A stretch of DNA of 64,000 nt from Catelliglobosispora koreensis DSM 44566 (GTDB lineage: Bacteria > Actinomycetota > Actinomycetes > Mycobacteriales > Micromonosporaceae): NCBI RefSeq assembly GCF_000379685.1, contig NZ_KB903250.1:434624-498623 (forward strand). Reading direction: 5' to 3'. Below the pieces are notes generated by a model. The model saw only the letters and a program-made list of their open reading frames with translations. It did not search any database and was not told the origin of the DNA. Both the position numbers and the translations under genes were made by a program. Below are positions 41,134 through 50,432 of this stretch, piece by piece. How positions within the stretch are numbered: the first letter of the stretch is position 1; each line of letters starts with the position of its first letter.

Positions 41134-42354
41134 ATGAAGGCATTCAAGCAGTATGTGGCGGTGTGGCGAGTTCCTGGAGCGCCACTTCTGTTGGTCGTAG
41201 GCACTTTCGCACGCGTCGGCATCGGCATGATTTCGCTGTCGCTGCTGATGCTCGTGCATCACCTCACCGGCAGCTACGCGACGGCCGCTATCGCCAGCGC
41301 GTCCTACGCGGTGGCCGGCGCCGCGTTGGGCCCGGTCTGGGGACGGCTCGCCGACCGCTTCGGCCCGACCCGCATTTTGCTGGCATCCGGTATCGCGCAT
41401 CCCATCGCACTCGGGGTTCTCCTTGCACTGCAAGGGCTGCCGGTTCACTTCCTGTTCATCGCCGCCGCGGTCGCTGGCGCGACCTACCCGCCGCTGACGG
41501 CCGCTATTCGTGGCGCGTGGACGGAGCTGACGCGTACCAGGACGAGGGTTCGTAATGCTGCCCTCGCCGCTGAGACATCCATGTTCGAACTCGTCTTCGT
41601 GGTTGGCCCGCTGCTCGTGGCGTTCTTCGTCGCGTTGGCGAGTCCTGCCGCCGCCCTGGCGTTTTCGGCGCTGGCAACACTCGTAGGCACGGTCTGGACC
41701 GCGCTTAGCCCGGCGATCCGGGCTCAGAAGCCACATCCAACGGCAGCACCAACCTCGGGGCTGGGGCCGCTGCGCGCGCCCGGCTTCGCCGCGCTGCTCG
41801 CCTGCTGTGCTGGCTTGGGTGCCGCCTTCGGCGCGTCGACCGTGGCGATTCCGGCTTACGCGACCGCCCTTGGCGGTGAGCAGCCGGAGACGCTCGCCGG
41901 TGTGCTCATCGCGGTGTGGAGCCTCGGCAGTGCCGCTGGCGGACTGTGGTTCGGCACGCGGGTCATCAAGCACGCGTTGAGCCGTCAGTTCGCTTGGCTG
42001 CTAAGCGCGGTGGCGGTCAGCTTGCTGATCCTGCCCGCGATGCCTGGCCCGATCGCGCTGGGCACCGCCTTGGTGCTCGGAGGCGCGACGATCGCCCCGG
42101 CGCTGACCATCGAGAACGCTCTCGTTGGCCGGCTTGCCCCGGGCAGGATGCTGAACGAGGCGTACACGTGGATCGTGACGGTTGGCGTTTCGGCTAGTGC
42201 GCTCGGCAGTTCGATGGCCGGGCTCATCGTGGACGGCCCCGGAGTGAAGGCGGCGTTCCTGTTCGCAGGGCTGTGCGCGGCTTTCGGCGCCGTGGTCGCT
42301 GCGCTCCCACAGGGCGCCATCGCTCGCGCGGACGCTGCCACGTCCACCGTCTAA
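41134..42354 (+). CDS. MFS transporter
   Basis: 406 residues with about 12 membrane segments. The loop GRLADRFGPTRILL between the second and third helices is the MFS signature. The start ATG (41134) has AGGGGG 8 nt upstream; the longer frame is rejected. The substrate is unknown; the second half carries the typical repeated topology. Monocistronic between two terminators. Confidence 0.88.
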   Translation: MKAFKQYVAVWRVPGAPLLLVVGTFARVGIGMISLSLLMLVHHLTGSYATAAIASASYAVAGAALGPVWGRLADRFGPTRILLASGIAHPIALGVLLALQGLPVHFLFIAAAVAGATYPPLTAAIRGAWTELTRTRTRVRNAALAAETSMFELVFVVGPLLVAFFVALASPAAALAFSALATLVGTVWTALSPAIRAQKPHPTAAPTSGLGPLRAPGFAALLACCAGLGAAFGASTVAIPAYATALGGEQPETLAGVLIAVWSLGSAAGGLWFGTRVIKHALSRQFAWLLSAVAVSLLILPAMPGPIALGTALVLGGATIAPALTIENALVGRLAPGRMLNEAYTWIVTVGVSASALGSSMAGLIVDGPGVKAAFLFAGLCAAFGAVVAALPQGAIARADAATSTV

Positions 42355-42365
42355 TCACGACAGTT

Positions 42366-42397
42366 GTGCCCCCGCAGTCATCGCGGGGGCACTTTTA
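42366..42397 (+). terminator. Terminator after the MFS gene
   Basis: GTGCCCCCGC (42366-42375) and GCGGGGGCAC (42383-42392) form a perfect 10-bp stem with a 7-nt loop, followed by TTTTAT. It is also 42 nt beyond the converging nuoN end. Confidence 0.85.
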
Positions 42398-42438
42398 TGT
42401 CCACCCGTTTGCCGCCGGCCGCTGACTTCGGTTGAGCG

Positions 42439-43854
42439 TCAGCTCCAGCGGGCGAGATCCAGGGCGAGCTGCGGCAGGACGGTCAGGGCACCGGCGGCGG
42501 CCGTCGCGACTGCCAGCGGGAGGTAAATCGCCCAGGAACTGCGAGCTGGCCTGTCATCGGGTGCGGTCCGGTAGAGCTGTGCCAACGGGCGCCAGTAGAC
42601 CGCGAGACCGACGACGGACACCAACGCGACCACTACCGCGAGCCAGAAGGTTCCCGCGTCGATGAGTGCCCGCAGGATCGTGATTTTGGCGAAAAGGCCG
42701 ACGAGGGCGGGCGGCAGCCCGGCCAGGCCGATGAGCGCGAACGCCAGCGTCGCTCCCCGCCAAGGCGCGCTGCGGCCCAGGCCACGCAAATCCCCGATCA
42801 CGCCGCCGCTGGCGGCCGCGGGCCGCAGGGACATGACACCACTGAACGCGCCTAGTTCGAGAACGATGAAGAACAGCGTGTAAGCCAGCGAGGCGGCGAA
42901 GAGCTCGGGCCGGACCGTCACGGCCAGGCCGGCGAGCGGAGCGAGGATGAAGCCCGCTTGCGCGACGGACGACCAGGCCAGCAGGCGGACCGTCCGGTCT
43001 TGGCGCAGGGCCACGAGCGTTCCGACGACCAGCGACGCGGTGGCTAGCACGGCCAGGGTGAGGCCAGCCGGGTATGCCAGGCCGCCTTTCACAGCCGCAT
43101 CGGTCACGAGAAGGATCGCGATGACGCCGCCCAGTTTCGACGCGGTCGACAAGTACGCCGCTATCGGCACCGGAGCACCGTCGTAAGTGGACGGTGCCCA
43201 GGCGTGCAGCGGAACCGCCGCGACTTTGAACCCGAGCCCGGTCAGCATGAGCACAAGTCCCGTCAGAACCAACGGTTTTCCGACGGACGGGGCGAACGCC
43301 TCCGGAAGATGGAGTTGTCCACTAGCGAGGTTCACTAGTGCCGCGCCTAGAAGCGTCACAGCGGTGGCGACGATGCTCGTGGTGAAGAACGTGACCGCCC
43401 CGGAGGCTCCGCCGGGTGCCCGGCGCTTGTGCAGGGCGACAAGGGCGTAAAGCGGCAGTGTCAACGTTTCCAGCGCGATGATGATCGTCACCAGGTCACG
43501 GCTTCCGCCCAGCACGACACCACCGGTCATCGCACAGGCGAGCAGGAAGCACATCTCCCCCGCCGGAGAGTCGCCCTCACGCAGCGCAGGCACCAACAGC
43601 AGCAAAGCAAACGCGGTCAACAGTCCAAACAGGACGGACACCAGGGCGGCGGTGTGGTCGTACACGAAGGAGCACTGCCCCGAAGCGGCACACAGAACAC
43701 GTGAAGTGCCCAGAGGTGCCCACGCGCTGACACCCGCGACGGCGAGTGAACCCGCCACCGCGACGGTCAGCGGCACATACCACCGCGGGAAGACGACGTC
43801 GAAAAGCAGGACGGCCACAGCGGTCCCCGCCGCGATGAGCAACGGCCAGATCAC
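42439..43854 (-). CDS. nuoN: Complex I-like membrane subunit NuoN
   Basis: 471 residues, a Mrp-type antiporter-like proton channel with about 14 helices. It keeps the helix-5 glutamate (IALETLTLPL) and the lysines of the pump path (GFKVAAVPLHAW; LSTASKLGG). The GTG start overlaps the nuoM stop (GTGA). It is the last gene of the minus-strand nuo block. Confidence 0.9.
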   Translation of the reverse strand: MIWPLLIAAGTAVAVLLFDVVFPRWYVPLTVAVAGSLAVAGVSAWAPLGTSRVLCAASGQCSFVYDHTAALVSVLFGLLTAFALLLLVPALREGDSPAGEMCFLLACAMTGGVVLGGSRDLVTIIIALETLTLPLYALVALHKRRAPGGASGAVTFFTTSIVATAVTLLGAALVNLASGQLHLPEAFAPSVGKPLVLTGLVLMLTGLGFKVAAVPLHAWAPSTYDGAPVPIAAYLSTASKLGGVIAILLVTDAAVKGGLAYPAGLTLAVLATASLVVGTLVALRQDRTVRLLAWSSVAQAGFILAPLAGLAVTVRPELFAASLAYTLFFIVLELGAFSGVMSLRPAAASGGVIGDLRGLGRSAPWRGATLAFALIGLAGLPPALVGLFAKITILRALIDAGTFWLAVVVALVSVVGLAVYWRPLAQLYRTAPDDRPARSSWAIYLPLAVATAAAGALTVLPQLALDLARWS

Positions 43855-45302
43855 TTGCCCACCGCCTCGGAGATCAGGGCGGCTCCAGCCGCAGGATCGA
43901 TGATGAGCACGGGCAGCAGCCCGAGTAAGACAGCCAGGATGATGAGCGGGACCCAGGCGACCACTTCGGGCCAGCGAGCGTCGTGCACACCTTCCAGCGA
44001 GGGCGCTAGTGGACCGTGGCTTACCTTGCGCAGCAAGCGAAGCAGGTAGGCCGCGGCAAGAGCGCCACCGATCGCGGCCACAATCGCCAGCGTTGTCCAC
44101 AGCGGACCGCCACGTGACCAGGCCGCCACAATGGCGAAGGCCTCACCCCAGAACCCAGCCAGGCCGGGCAGGCCGAGGCTGCCAAGCGCGGCGAAGCCGA
44201 TCATTCCGGCCAGCCAAGGAGCCTGTTCTCGAAGTCCGCCAAGCTCCGTGAGCTGACCGGTGTGCGAGCGGTCTTTGATCGCTCCGGCGAGGAAGAACAG
44301 GAGTCCGGTCAGGACACCGTGGGCGATGTTGCCGACCAGTGCGGCCTGCAGCCCGATCGTGCTGCCGGTCGCGATGCCGAGCAGGATGAAACCCATGTGC
44401 CCGACGGACGAATACGCGATAAGCCGCTTGAGTTCCGTTTGGGCCAGGCACACGAGCGATCCGACGATGATGGCGCAGACGGCTAGTACGCCCAAAACTG
44501 GCGCGGCCTGACGGAAGGCGTCGGGCGTAAGGCCCATGCCCACCCGGATCAGGCCGTAGGTGCCCATCTTCAGCAGGACACCGGCCAGGATGACACTGCC
44601 GACCGTGGGAGCCTCGGTATGCGCGTCGGGCAGCCAGGTGTGCAGTGGCCACAGCGGGCTCTTCACGGCGAACGCGAACGCGAAGACGCCGAATATCCAC
44701 ATCTGCGCGGTCGCGGACAACGCTGGCACCCGCGTCATGTCCCCGGATCCGGTTAGCGAAACCACCGCGATCACGCCAACCAGCAGGAGCACCGAGCCGG
44801 CCAAGGTATAGAGCGCGAATTTAAGAGCGGCCCGCCGTCTGGCCGGGCCGCCCCAAACAGCGATCACCGCGGCCATCGGCAACAGCACCACCTCGAAGGC
44901 GATGAAGAAGAGCACGAGGTCCTGGGCGAGGAAAGTCGCGAGGATGCCGGCCTCGATGAGCAGCAGCAGCGAGGACAACACGTTGCCACGGCCGGGTTCC
45001 GGCGTGTGCCAGAGGGTGTATCCACAGCACAGGACCGTCAACAGGGCGGTCAGCAGGACAAGCGGGTAGGAGATGCCGTCGACACCCAAATGCATTCGCA
45101 GCCCGAACGCGGGAACCCACGCCCAGTCCATCTCCAGCCACATCCCGGCTTTGCGCCACATGACTGGCAACGCGGCCAGGCCAAGCGTCAGCAAAGCCAC
45201 GTAACACGCCAGTTTGCGGCCAGTGCGATCCGGGAGCACGGCGACGATCGCGGCTCCCGCCAGCGGCACCGCCAGCGTCCACAGCAGAAGGAGGTTCACC
45301 AT
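43851..45302 (-). CDS. nuoM: Complex I-like membrane subunit NuoM
   Basis: 483 residues, antiporter-like. The key glutamate (AFEVVLLPM) and lysines (VKSPLWPLHTWLPDAHTEAP; LLKMGTYG) are present, so proton transfer should work. The ATG at 45302 overlaps the nuoL stop by 7 nt; a GTG one codon on would give a 4-nt overlap. The much longer upstream frame is a shadow of nuoL. Confidence 0.92.
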   Translation of the reverse strand: MVNLLLLWTLAVPLAGAAIVAVLPDRTGRKLACYVALLTLGLAALPVMWRKAGMWLEMDWAWVPAFGLRMHLGVDGISYPLVLLTALLTVLCCGYTLWHTPEPGRGNVLSSLLLLIEAGILATFLAQDLVLFFIAFEVVLLPMAAVIAVWGGPARRRAALKFALYTLAGSVLLLVGVIAVVSLTGSGDMTRVPALSATAQMWIFGVFAFAFAVKSPLWPLHTWLPDAHTEAPTVGSVILAGVLLKMGTYGLIRVGMGLTPDAFRQAAPVLGVLAVCAIIVGSLVCLAQTELKRLIAYSSVGHMGFILLGIATGSTIGLQAALVGNIAHGVLTGLLFFLAGAIKDRSHTGQLTELGGLREQAPWLAGMIGFAALGSLGLPGLAGFWGEAFAIVAAWSRGGPLWTTLAIVAAIGGALAAAYLLRLLRKVSHGPLAPSLEGVHDARWPEVVAWVPLIILAVLLGLLPVLIIDPAAGAALISEAVGK

Positions 45303-47104
45303 ACCCCCACAAGATTGAGCGTTATCCCTGCGGCCGCGAGCACCATAGCGCCAGCGAGCACCCCGGCTAGCGCGCGGGGCAGCACGGCGCGGTGCCAGGC
45401 CGCCAGGCCGGAGCCCGCGGCTCGCGTCGCCTGTCCCGTGCCGAGCACGACACCGTCCACCACCGACGTATCGATCGCCTTCGCGATTCTCGCCAGCGCC
45501 CGCACCGGCTCGACGACCAGCCAGCGCTGCACCGTGTCGAGGCCAAACCCACTCGCGATCCACGGTCCAGCGCGGCCAAGGCGGCGGATCGGATCGGAGC
45601 GGCGGCACATCAGCACACCGAGGGCGATGCCAAGGCCCGCAAGCGCGAGCGGGAGCACGAGTTCAGGTCCAAAGTGGACGAGGTCGTGACGCACCGCGTA
45701 GGCGCCCCAGCCCAGTCCAGCCGCCGGAATCGCCAGCAATACCAACGGAAACTTCATGTCGCCGGGCGGGTCGTGCGGGTGTACCCCCTTGGGCACCTGG
45801 CCAAAGAACGCGCGCAACCACAGGCGCGTGGAATACCAAGCGGTGATGGCGATTCCGGCCAGCGCCGCCGTGCCCAGCCAAGGCCGGTCGGCCAGTGCGG
45901 TGACGACCGACTCCTTGCTCCAAAAACCAGCAAGAGGGGGTACTCCGATGAGCGCTCCCAGCCCGATGGTCATCGTGACGAATGTCAGCGGCATGCCCTT
46001 GCGCATCCCACCCATCCGCGAGAGCAGGTTGCTCCCCACCACGTGGATGAGCGCGCCCGCTCCCAGGAACAGCAGGGCTTTGAAGGCCGCATGGGTGAAA
46101 AGGTGGAACATCGCGGCGTCCACGGCACCAACCGACAGCGCCGCCATCATGTAGCCGAGCTGCGAGACGGTGGACCAGGCTAGTACCCGCTTGATGTCAT
46201 CGGCGGCAATGGCGGCCAGTGCTCCCAGCAGCAGCGTGATCCCAGCCATGACGCCTAGCACGGTCATGGCGGCCGGCGACGCGGCGAAGACGGGGAACAG
46301 CCGGGCCACCACGTAAACACCGGCGGCGACCATCGTGGCCGCGTGGATGAGGGCCGAGATCGGCGTCGGGCCGGCCATGGCGTCGGGCAACCAGGTGTGC
46401 AGCGGGAATTGGGCGCTCTTTCCGGCCACACCGGCGAGCAGGAGCAAGGCGGCGATGGTGACCGTGGTCTTGTCCAGGGATCCAACCCCGGCGAGCACAT
46501 CGCTGATCTTGAAACTGCCTACCTTGGTGCCGAGCAAGACGATGCCGAGCAGGAAGCCCACATCACCAACACGCGTGACGAGGAAGGCTTTCACAGCGGC
46601 CCTCGGCGCGTCGGGAAGGCCGCGGTCATGGGCGATCAGCAGGTAGGAACAGGCGCCCATCAATTCCCAGCCGACCAGCAACAGGATGAGGTCACCTGAG
46701 AGCACGACGGTCAGCATGGCCGCGGTGAAGATGCTGATCTGGGCGGCATAGGGCCCGTAGCGTTCGTCGCCGCGCAAATACGAGATGGAGTAGACCTGCA
46801 CGCACAGCGCGACGATCCCCACCGTGAGCGCCATCAGCACCGCGCGCGTATCGACAAACGTCGCCAGCGTCACCTGGAGGTCACCAAAGGCGACCCAGTC
46901 CAAGGTGGACTCACGCGGGCCCTCTCGCAGCGCCAGCATCACCGCGGCGATGGCGACAGCGATGGCCGCTCCGGCGATGCCTAAGGCGGCCGCGTCCGGG
47001 CGATTGCGCTGTGGCACGAGCAGGCCCACCAGCCCCAGCAACAACGGGACGCCGATGAGCCCGACACTGAGACCCGCGCTCACGCCATTGGCCGATCTCC
47101 GCAC
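45296..47104 (-). CDS. nuoL: Complex I-like membrane subunit NuoL
   Basis: 602 residues. It has the antiporter core (VGWELMGACSYLLI with the conserved Glu; KSAQFPLHTWLPDAMAGPTP with the pump Lys) and a C-terminal region that includes the lateral helix expected of NuoL, though shorter than in E. coli (613 residues in total there). The GTG at 47104 has only a weak AGGA; a GTG seven codons in (47083) is an alternative. It is separated from nuoK by a gene on the other strand. Confidence 0.92.
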   Translation of the reverse strand: MRRSANGVSAGLSVGLIGVPLLLGLVGLLVPQRNRPDAAALGIAGAAIAVAIAAVMLALREGPRESTLDWVAFGDLQVTLATFVDTRAVLMALTVGIVALCVQVYSISYLRGDERYGPYAAQISIFTAAMLTVVLSGDLILLLVGWELMGACSYLLIAHDRGLPDAPRAAVKAFLVTRVGDVGFLLGIVLLGTKVGSFKISDVLAGVGSLDKTTVTIAALLLLAGVAGKSAQFPLHTWLPDAMAGPTPISALIHAATMVAAGVYVVARLFPVFAASPAAMTVLGVMAGITLLLGALAAIAADDIKRVLAWSTVSQLGYMMAALSVGAVDAAMFHLFTHAAFKALLFLGAGALIHVVGSNLLSRMGGMRKGMPLTFVTMTIGLGALIGVPPLAGFWSKESVVTALADRPWLGTAALAGIAITAWYSTRLWLRAFFGQVPKGVHPHDPPGDMKFPLVLLAIPAAGLGWGAYAVRHDLVHFGPELVLPLALAGLGIALGVLMCRRSDPIRRLGRAGPWIASGFGLDTVQRWLVVEPVRALARIAKAIDTSVVDGVVLGTGQATRAAGSGLAAWHRAVLPRALAGVLAGAMVLAAAGITLNLVGVW

Positions 47105-47161
47105 ATGAACGACATCCTGCCGTGTCGCGCGCCCCGGCGCGAGTACCTAAGGTGTTCGTCT

Positions 47162-47668
47162 ATGACGACCCCTGATGCAGAACCCGCCGTCAAGCAGTAC
47201 CGCGCGCTCTTCGCGTGGGCGTTGCTGGCCTATGTGGCCATCTCGCTGTTCTTTTCCTTGCTGTCCTGGCTGGTGCCTTCAGATGGAAGCACCATCTTCG
47301 GCCGGTCGTGGTGGGCGACCAACGATGTGACCAGTCTGGAGACGATCGCGCTACCGCTGCTCGCGGTGCTGATCACTGGCGTGGTGCGGCCTGTCGTGTC
47401 GGCGGCGAAGCTCTTCGCCTTCATCGCGCTGGCCGAATACGCGTTCATCGTGCTGTTCGGGCTGCTGACGTTCCTGTTAGGAATGGTGGCGGCGTTTGAT
47501 GGCATCCACGATGCCCGCAGCTCCTTCGGCGCGTTTTCCGGAGTTCTGCTAGCCCTCATCCGGCTCGTCCTTGCGGCGCTCGCCGCTTGGGTCACGTTCA
47601 ACGCGTTCACTTCGCTGGGTGGCAAGCTCAGCATGCCGGCCACACCTCCGCCACCGCCGGTGGCCTAA
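47162..47668 (+). CDS. Four-helix membrane protein head-on inside the nuo cluster
   Basis: 168 residues from the ATG at 47162 with AAGGTG 7 nt upstream. Four hydrophobic segments, roughly residues 14-35, 60-80, 82-108 and 120-145; a Pro-rich tail (PATPPPPPPVA) ends it. No family recognised. It lies on the plus strand, opposite to all nuo genes; its stop overlaps the nuoK stop (CTAA), and its start is 58 nt from the nuoL start. A small accessory subunit or an unrelated passenger are both possible. Confidence 0.7.
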   Translation: MTTPDAEPAVKQYRALFAWALLAYVAISLFFSLLSWLVPSDGSTIFGRSWWATNDVTSLETIALPLLAVLITGVVRPVVSAAKLFAFIALAEYAFIVLFGLLTFLLGMVAAFDGIHDARSSFGAFSGVLLALIRLVLAALAAWVTFNAFTSLGGKLSMPATPPPPPVA

Positions 47669-47973
47669 GACTGCCTGTCCCCCAACGGGACTTCATCAAC
47701 GTTGATGGAACCTCTGATCCGGAAGAGCCGCAGCACGAGGGCGAGGCCAATCCCGACCTCGGCTGCGGCTATCACGATGATGAACAGCACGAAGACCTGG
47801 CCGTTGACCTGCTGACGGATGCTGTCGCCGGTCACCAGGATGAGATTGACGGCGTTGAGCATCAGCTCCACCGACATCAGCACCAGGACGGCGTTGCGGC
47901 GGCGCAACACGCCGTAGACACCGATGCCGAACAGCAGCGCCGCCGTGATCAGGGGAATGACCGGCTTGATCAT
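47665..47973 (-). CDS. nuoK: Complex I-like membrane subunit NuoK
   Basis: 102 residues, three helices. Both conserved membrane glutamates are present (MSVELMLNAVNL and AAAEVGIGLAL), which link NuoH/J to the antiporter chain. The ATG overlaps the nuoJ stop by 4 nt. Confidence 0.95.
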   Translation of the reverse strand: MIKPVIPLITAALLFGIGVYGVLRRRNAVLVLMSVELMLNAVNLILVTGDSIRQQVNGQVFVLFIIVIAAAEVGIGLALVLRLFRIRGSINVDEVPLGDRQS

Positions 47974-48476
47974 GACTTGGCGTCCTTTTTAGACAGCACG
48001 ATGGCGCCCACGAGCGCGGCGAGCAGCAGTACCGACAGGACCTCGAAGGGCAGCACCCAGTCGCGGAAAATGTTCTGACCGAGCTTTTCCGCCGACCCGA
48101 CCGGCGGCGCCGAGATGCCGTCACTGGCGTAGACCCAGGCGAACAGTGTCGCCAGGCCCAGCCCACTGCCAGCGCCCACGAGCAGAGCGGGCCAAATGGG
48201 GCGATCCAGGTCCGTACTTCGGCCAATCGGCGCTTTCGTCAGCATGACCGCGAACAAAAGCAGCACGACGATGGCGCCGACATAGATGAGGACTTGCACC
48301 CAGGCCACGAACTCAGCGCGCAGCAACAAGAATTCGACCGCGATGGCGCCCAGCGTGACGACGAGCCACAGGCCCGCCCGGACAAGATGAGACGTAGACA
48401 CAACCGCCAGCGCGGCACCCACGGCTACCAGGCCGACCGCGCCGAACATGATGTCGGCCAGCGTGATCACCGTCAT
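47970..48476 (-). CDS. nuoJ: Complex I-like membrane subunit NuoJ
   Basis: 168 residues, five helices. The conserved [20 protein letters not shown] stretch (third helix with the pi-bulge Tyr region) is present. It overlaps nuoI and nuoK by 4 nt each. Confidence 0.95.
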   Translation of the reverse strand: MTVITLADIMFGAVGLVAVGAALAVVSTSHLVRAGLWLVVTLGAIAVEFLLLRAEFVAWVQVLIYVGAIVVLLLFAVMLTKAPIGRSTDLDRPIWPALLVGAGSGLGLATLFAWVYASDGISAPPVGSAEKLGQNIFRDWVLPFEVLSVLLLAALVGAIVLSKKDAKS

Positions 48477-48982
48477 GCCGCTCCGGATTTCTTCGCTGCG
48501 TTAGCTTCCTCTTTGGACGGTTCGCCCCGGTGGTCGTGCGGTTGCGGGGGCGGAACGGTCTCCATCCACTCGCCGAGCCGGTCCTTGTTGTGCAGAAGGT
48601 TGCGGATGTCGTGCTCGGCGTATTCGAACTCGGGGCTCCAGAACAACGCGTCGAACGGGCAGACCTCGATGCAGATTCCGCAGTACATGCACAACGAGAA
48701 GTCAATGTCGAACTGGTCGAGCACGTTGCGCTGGCGAGGACGGGCCGCGCCGGGGACGACGACCTCTTCCTTGTGCGAATCAATGTAGATGCACCAATCG
48801 GGGCACTCCCGTGCGCACAGCATGCAGACCGTGCAGTTCTCCTCGCGAAGCGCGATAACCCCACGCGAGCGCGGCGGCAACTCCGGCTTCACATCCGGGT
48901 ATTGCTGCGTGGTGGACCTGGTAACCAGCGTCTTAATCGTGACGGCCAGTCCCTTACCGAGCCCAGATCCCGGAACACTCAC
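48473..48982 (-). CDS. nuoI: Complex I-like ferredoxin subunit NuoI
   Basis: 169 residues with two 4Fe-4S motifs, [15 protein letters not shown] and [16 protein letters not shown], the N6a/N6b clusters of complex I. They pass electrons to cluster N2 in NuoB. The GTG at 48982 is taken; AAGGGGG from the upstream repeat element serves as ribosome binding site. An earlier ATG gives extra basic residues from the repeat. The C-terminal KSGAA tail is low complexity. Confidence 0.93.
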   Translation of the reverse strand: MSVPGSGLGKGLAVTIKTLVTRSTTQQYPDVKPELPPRSRGVIALREENCTVCMLCARECPDWCIYIDSHKEEVVVPGAARPRQRNVLDQFDIDFSLCMYCGICIEVCPFDALFWSPEFEYAEHDIRNLLHNKDRLGEWMETVPPPQPHDHRGEPSKEEANAAKKSGAA

Positions 48983-48992
48983 GCCGAACACC

Positions 48993-49064
48993 CCCTTCGG
49001 TCGCATTCGCCGCGAGGCGCTAGGCACCCTGCCATCCCGATTCGCTCGGGCGAGCCCTCGCTCA
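48993..49064 (-). repeat. Gene-junction element, copy A (nuoH-nuoI)
   Basis: One of three related copies (others at 57727-57799 and 59607-59741). On the minus strand it begins with the ATGAGCGAGGG that includes the nuoH TGA stop, contains CCCGA-GCGAA-TCGGG (5-bp stem) and CAGGGTG, and ends ACCGAAGGGG, the ribosome binding site of nuoI. Probably a small repeat that has inserted at, and joined, gene borders. Confidence 0.8.
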
Positions 49065-50039
49065 TGACTGCACCATAGCCACGCGGACGGCTGCTGTCAG
49101 CACTAACTGCAGCAGCGAAACGGGCACGAGCACCAGCCAGCACAGCCGCTGGAGCTGATCCTCGCGCAGGCGCGGCCAGGCGACCCGCAGCCAGATCACG
49201 ACGAACGCCACCGCGGCGGTTTTGAGGAGCATCCACAGCCAGCCCAGCGACTCGGCCATGGGGCCGTGCCAGCCACCGAGGAACAATGTTGCGGTGAGCG
49301 CCGAAATGACGACGATGCCGACGTATTCAGCCAGCAAGAAGAACGCGAAACGCATTCCTGTGTACTCAGTGAGGTAGCCAAAAACCAGCTCAGAGTCAGC
49401 GATCGGCATGTCAAACGGGGGCCGCCTGATCTCGGCGAGCCCGGAAATGAAGAAGACGATCGCGGCTGGCAGCTGCCAGATGAGCCACCACGGTTCCCAC
49501 GCCTCGACGATGCCGGGCAAACTCAGCGTCCCGGCAGCCATCGCCACGCTGGCAGCCGCCAAAACGAAGGGGAGTTCATAGCCCATGAGCTGAGCGGCAG
49601 CCCGCAGCCCGCCGAGCAAGGAGTATTTGTTAGCCGACGACCAGGCCGCCATCAGCACCGCGACCACGCCGACGCCGACGATCGCCAGGACGAAGAACAG
49701 TCCAATGTCGAGCGGCTCACCAACCAGGTCACCGGGCCCGAGCGGGATGACGGCGAGCGCCAGCAGATAGGGAATGAGGGCGACGCCGGGAGCGAGCTTG
49801 AAGACAGGCGAGTCAGCGGCGCGGGGCGTGATGTCTTCCTTCTGAATGAACTTCACGCCATCGGCGACAAGCTGTGCCCAGCCGTGGAAACCACCGGCGT
49901 ACATCGGCCCGAGCCGGGCCTGCATGTGTGCCATGACTTTGTGCTCGGTCTGCCCGACCAGCAGCGGAAGCACGAGGAACGCGACAGTTACCGCGCCGAC
50001 CCGCAGGGCAAGCTCCAGCCATTGCATGCCCGGCAGCAT
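49062..50039 (-). CDS. nuoH: Complex I-like membrane subunit NuoH
   Basis: 325 residues, about eight helices, the quinone-channel subunit. Conserved parts include [20 protein letters not shown] and YELPFV. The third loop reads [20 protein letters not shown]: the first glutamate of the usual E-x-E-x-E run is Ile and the second is Asp. The usual ERK near the N-terminus reads EHK. These changes sit in the charged quinone/coupling region. It follows the small orf by 6 nt. Confidence 0.92.
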   Translation of the reverse strand: MLPGMQWLELALRVGAVTVAFLVLPLLVGQTEHKVMAHMQARLGPMYAGGFHGWAQLVADGVKFIQKEDITPRAADSPVFKLAPGVALIPYLLALAVIPLGPGDLVGEPLDIGLFFVLAIVGVGVVAVLMAAWSSANKYSLLGGLRAAAQLMGYELPFVLAAASVAMAAGTLSLPGIVEAWEPWWLIWQLPAAIVFFISGLAEIRRPPFDMPIADSELVFGYLTEYTGMRFAFFLLAEYVGIVVISALTATLFLGGWHGPMAESLGWLWMLLKTAAVAFVVIWLRVAWPRLREDQLQRLCWLVLVPVSLLQLVLTAAVRVAMVQS

Positions 50040-50045
50040 ACGTCG

Positions 50046-50432
50046 TTAGCGTCCTAGAAGTAATGGATCAGCCCATGGGTCGATGAACCACCGTCCATTG
50101 TGCTCGGCGATCGCCAGCCTGCCGCAAAGCGAACCGTCGGCACGGTAGACCGCGATGTGCCCATCGCTGGCGCGCATCCTGTCTCCGCAGCGGGCGTCGC
50201 TCACCAGCCGGTCCACACTCTGGGTCTCCATATCGGCCTCAAAGACGAGCCGTTTTATCTCCGCGTTGTCCCGCGCGCTGACCGCCTCTTCGAACCGCAC
50301 GGCGAGCGCTCCCGGGTCGTCGGCTCCGCGCGGCGGCTGAGAGCTGATCAGCACGGTGAGATAGACGGTCCACATTAGAATCAGCGCGAACGACAGATAG
50401 GTCAGCCGCTGCGATCCCCAGCGATGCCTCAC
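50046..50432 (-). CDS. Small membrane-anchored protein in the nuo cluster
   Basis: 128 residues: one N-terminal membrane helix (about residues 11-30, YLSFALILMWTVYLTVLI), then a soluble part outside the membrane (about 30-128) with two Cys (C82 and C103 region) and a final GRWFIDPWADPLLLGR resembling the end of lumazine-binding/SnoaL-like folds. The GTG overlaps the nuoC stop (GTGA), so it is translated with nuoC. Family unknown; an accessory subunit is possible. Confidence 0.75.
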   Translation of the reverse strand: MRHRWGSQRLTYLSFALILMWTVYLTVLISSQPPRGADDPGALAVRFEEAVSARDNAEIKRLVFEADMETQSVDRLVSDARCGDRMRASDGHIAVYRADGSLCGRLAIAEHNGRWFIDPWADPLLLGR

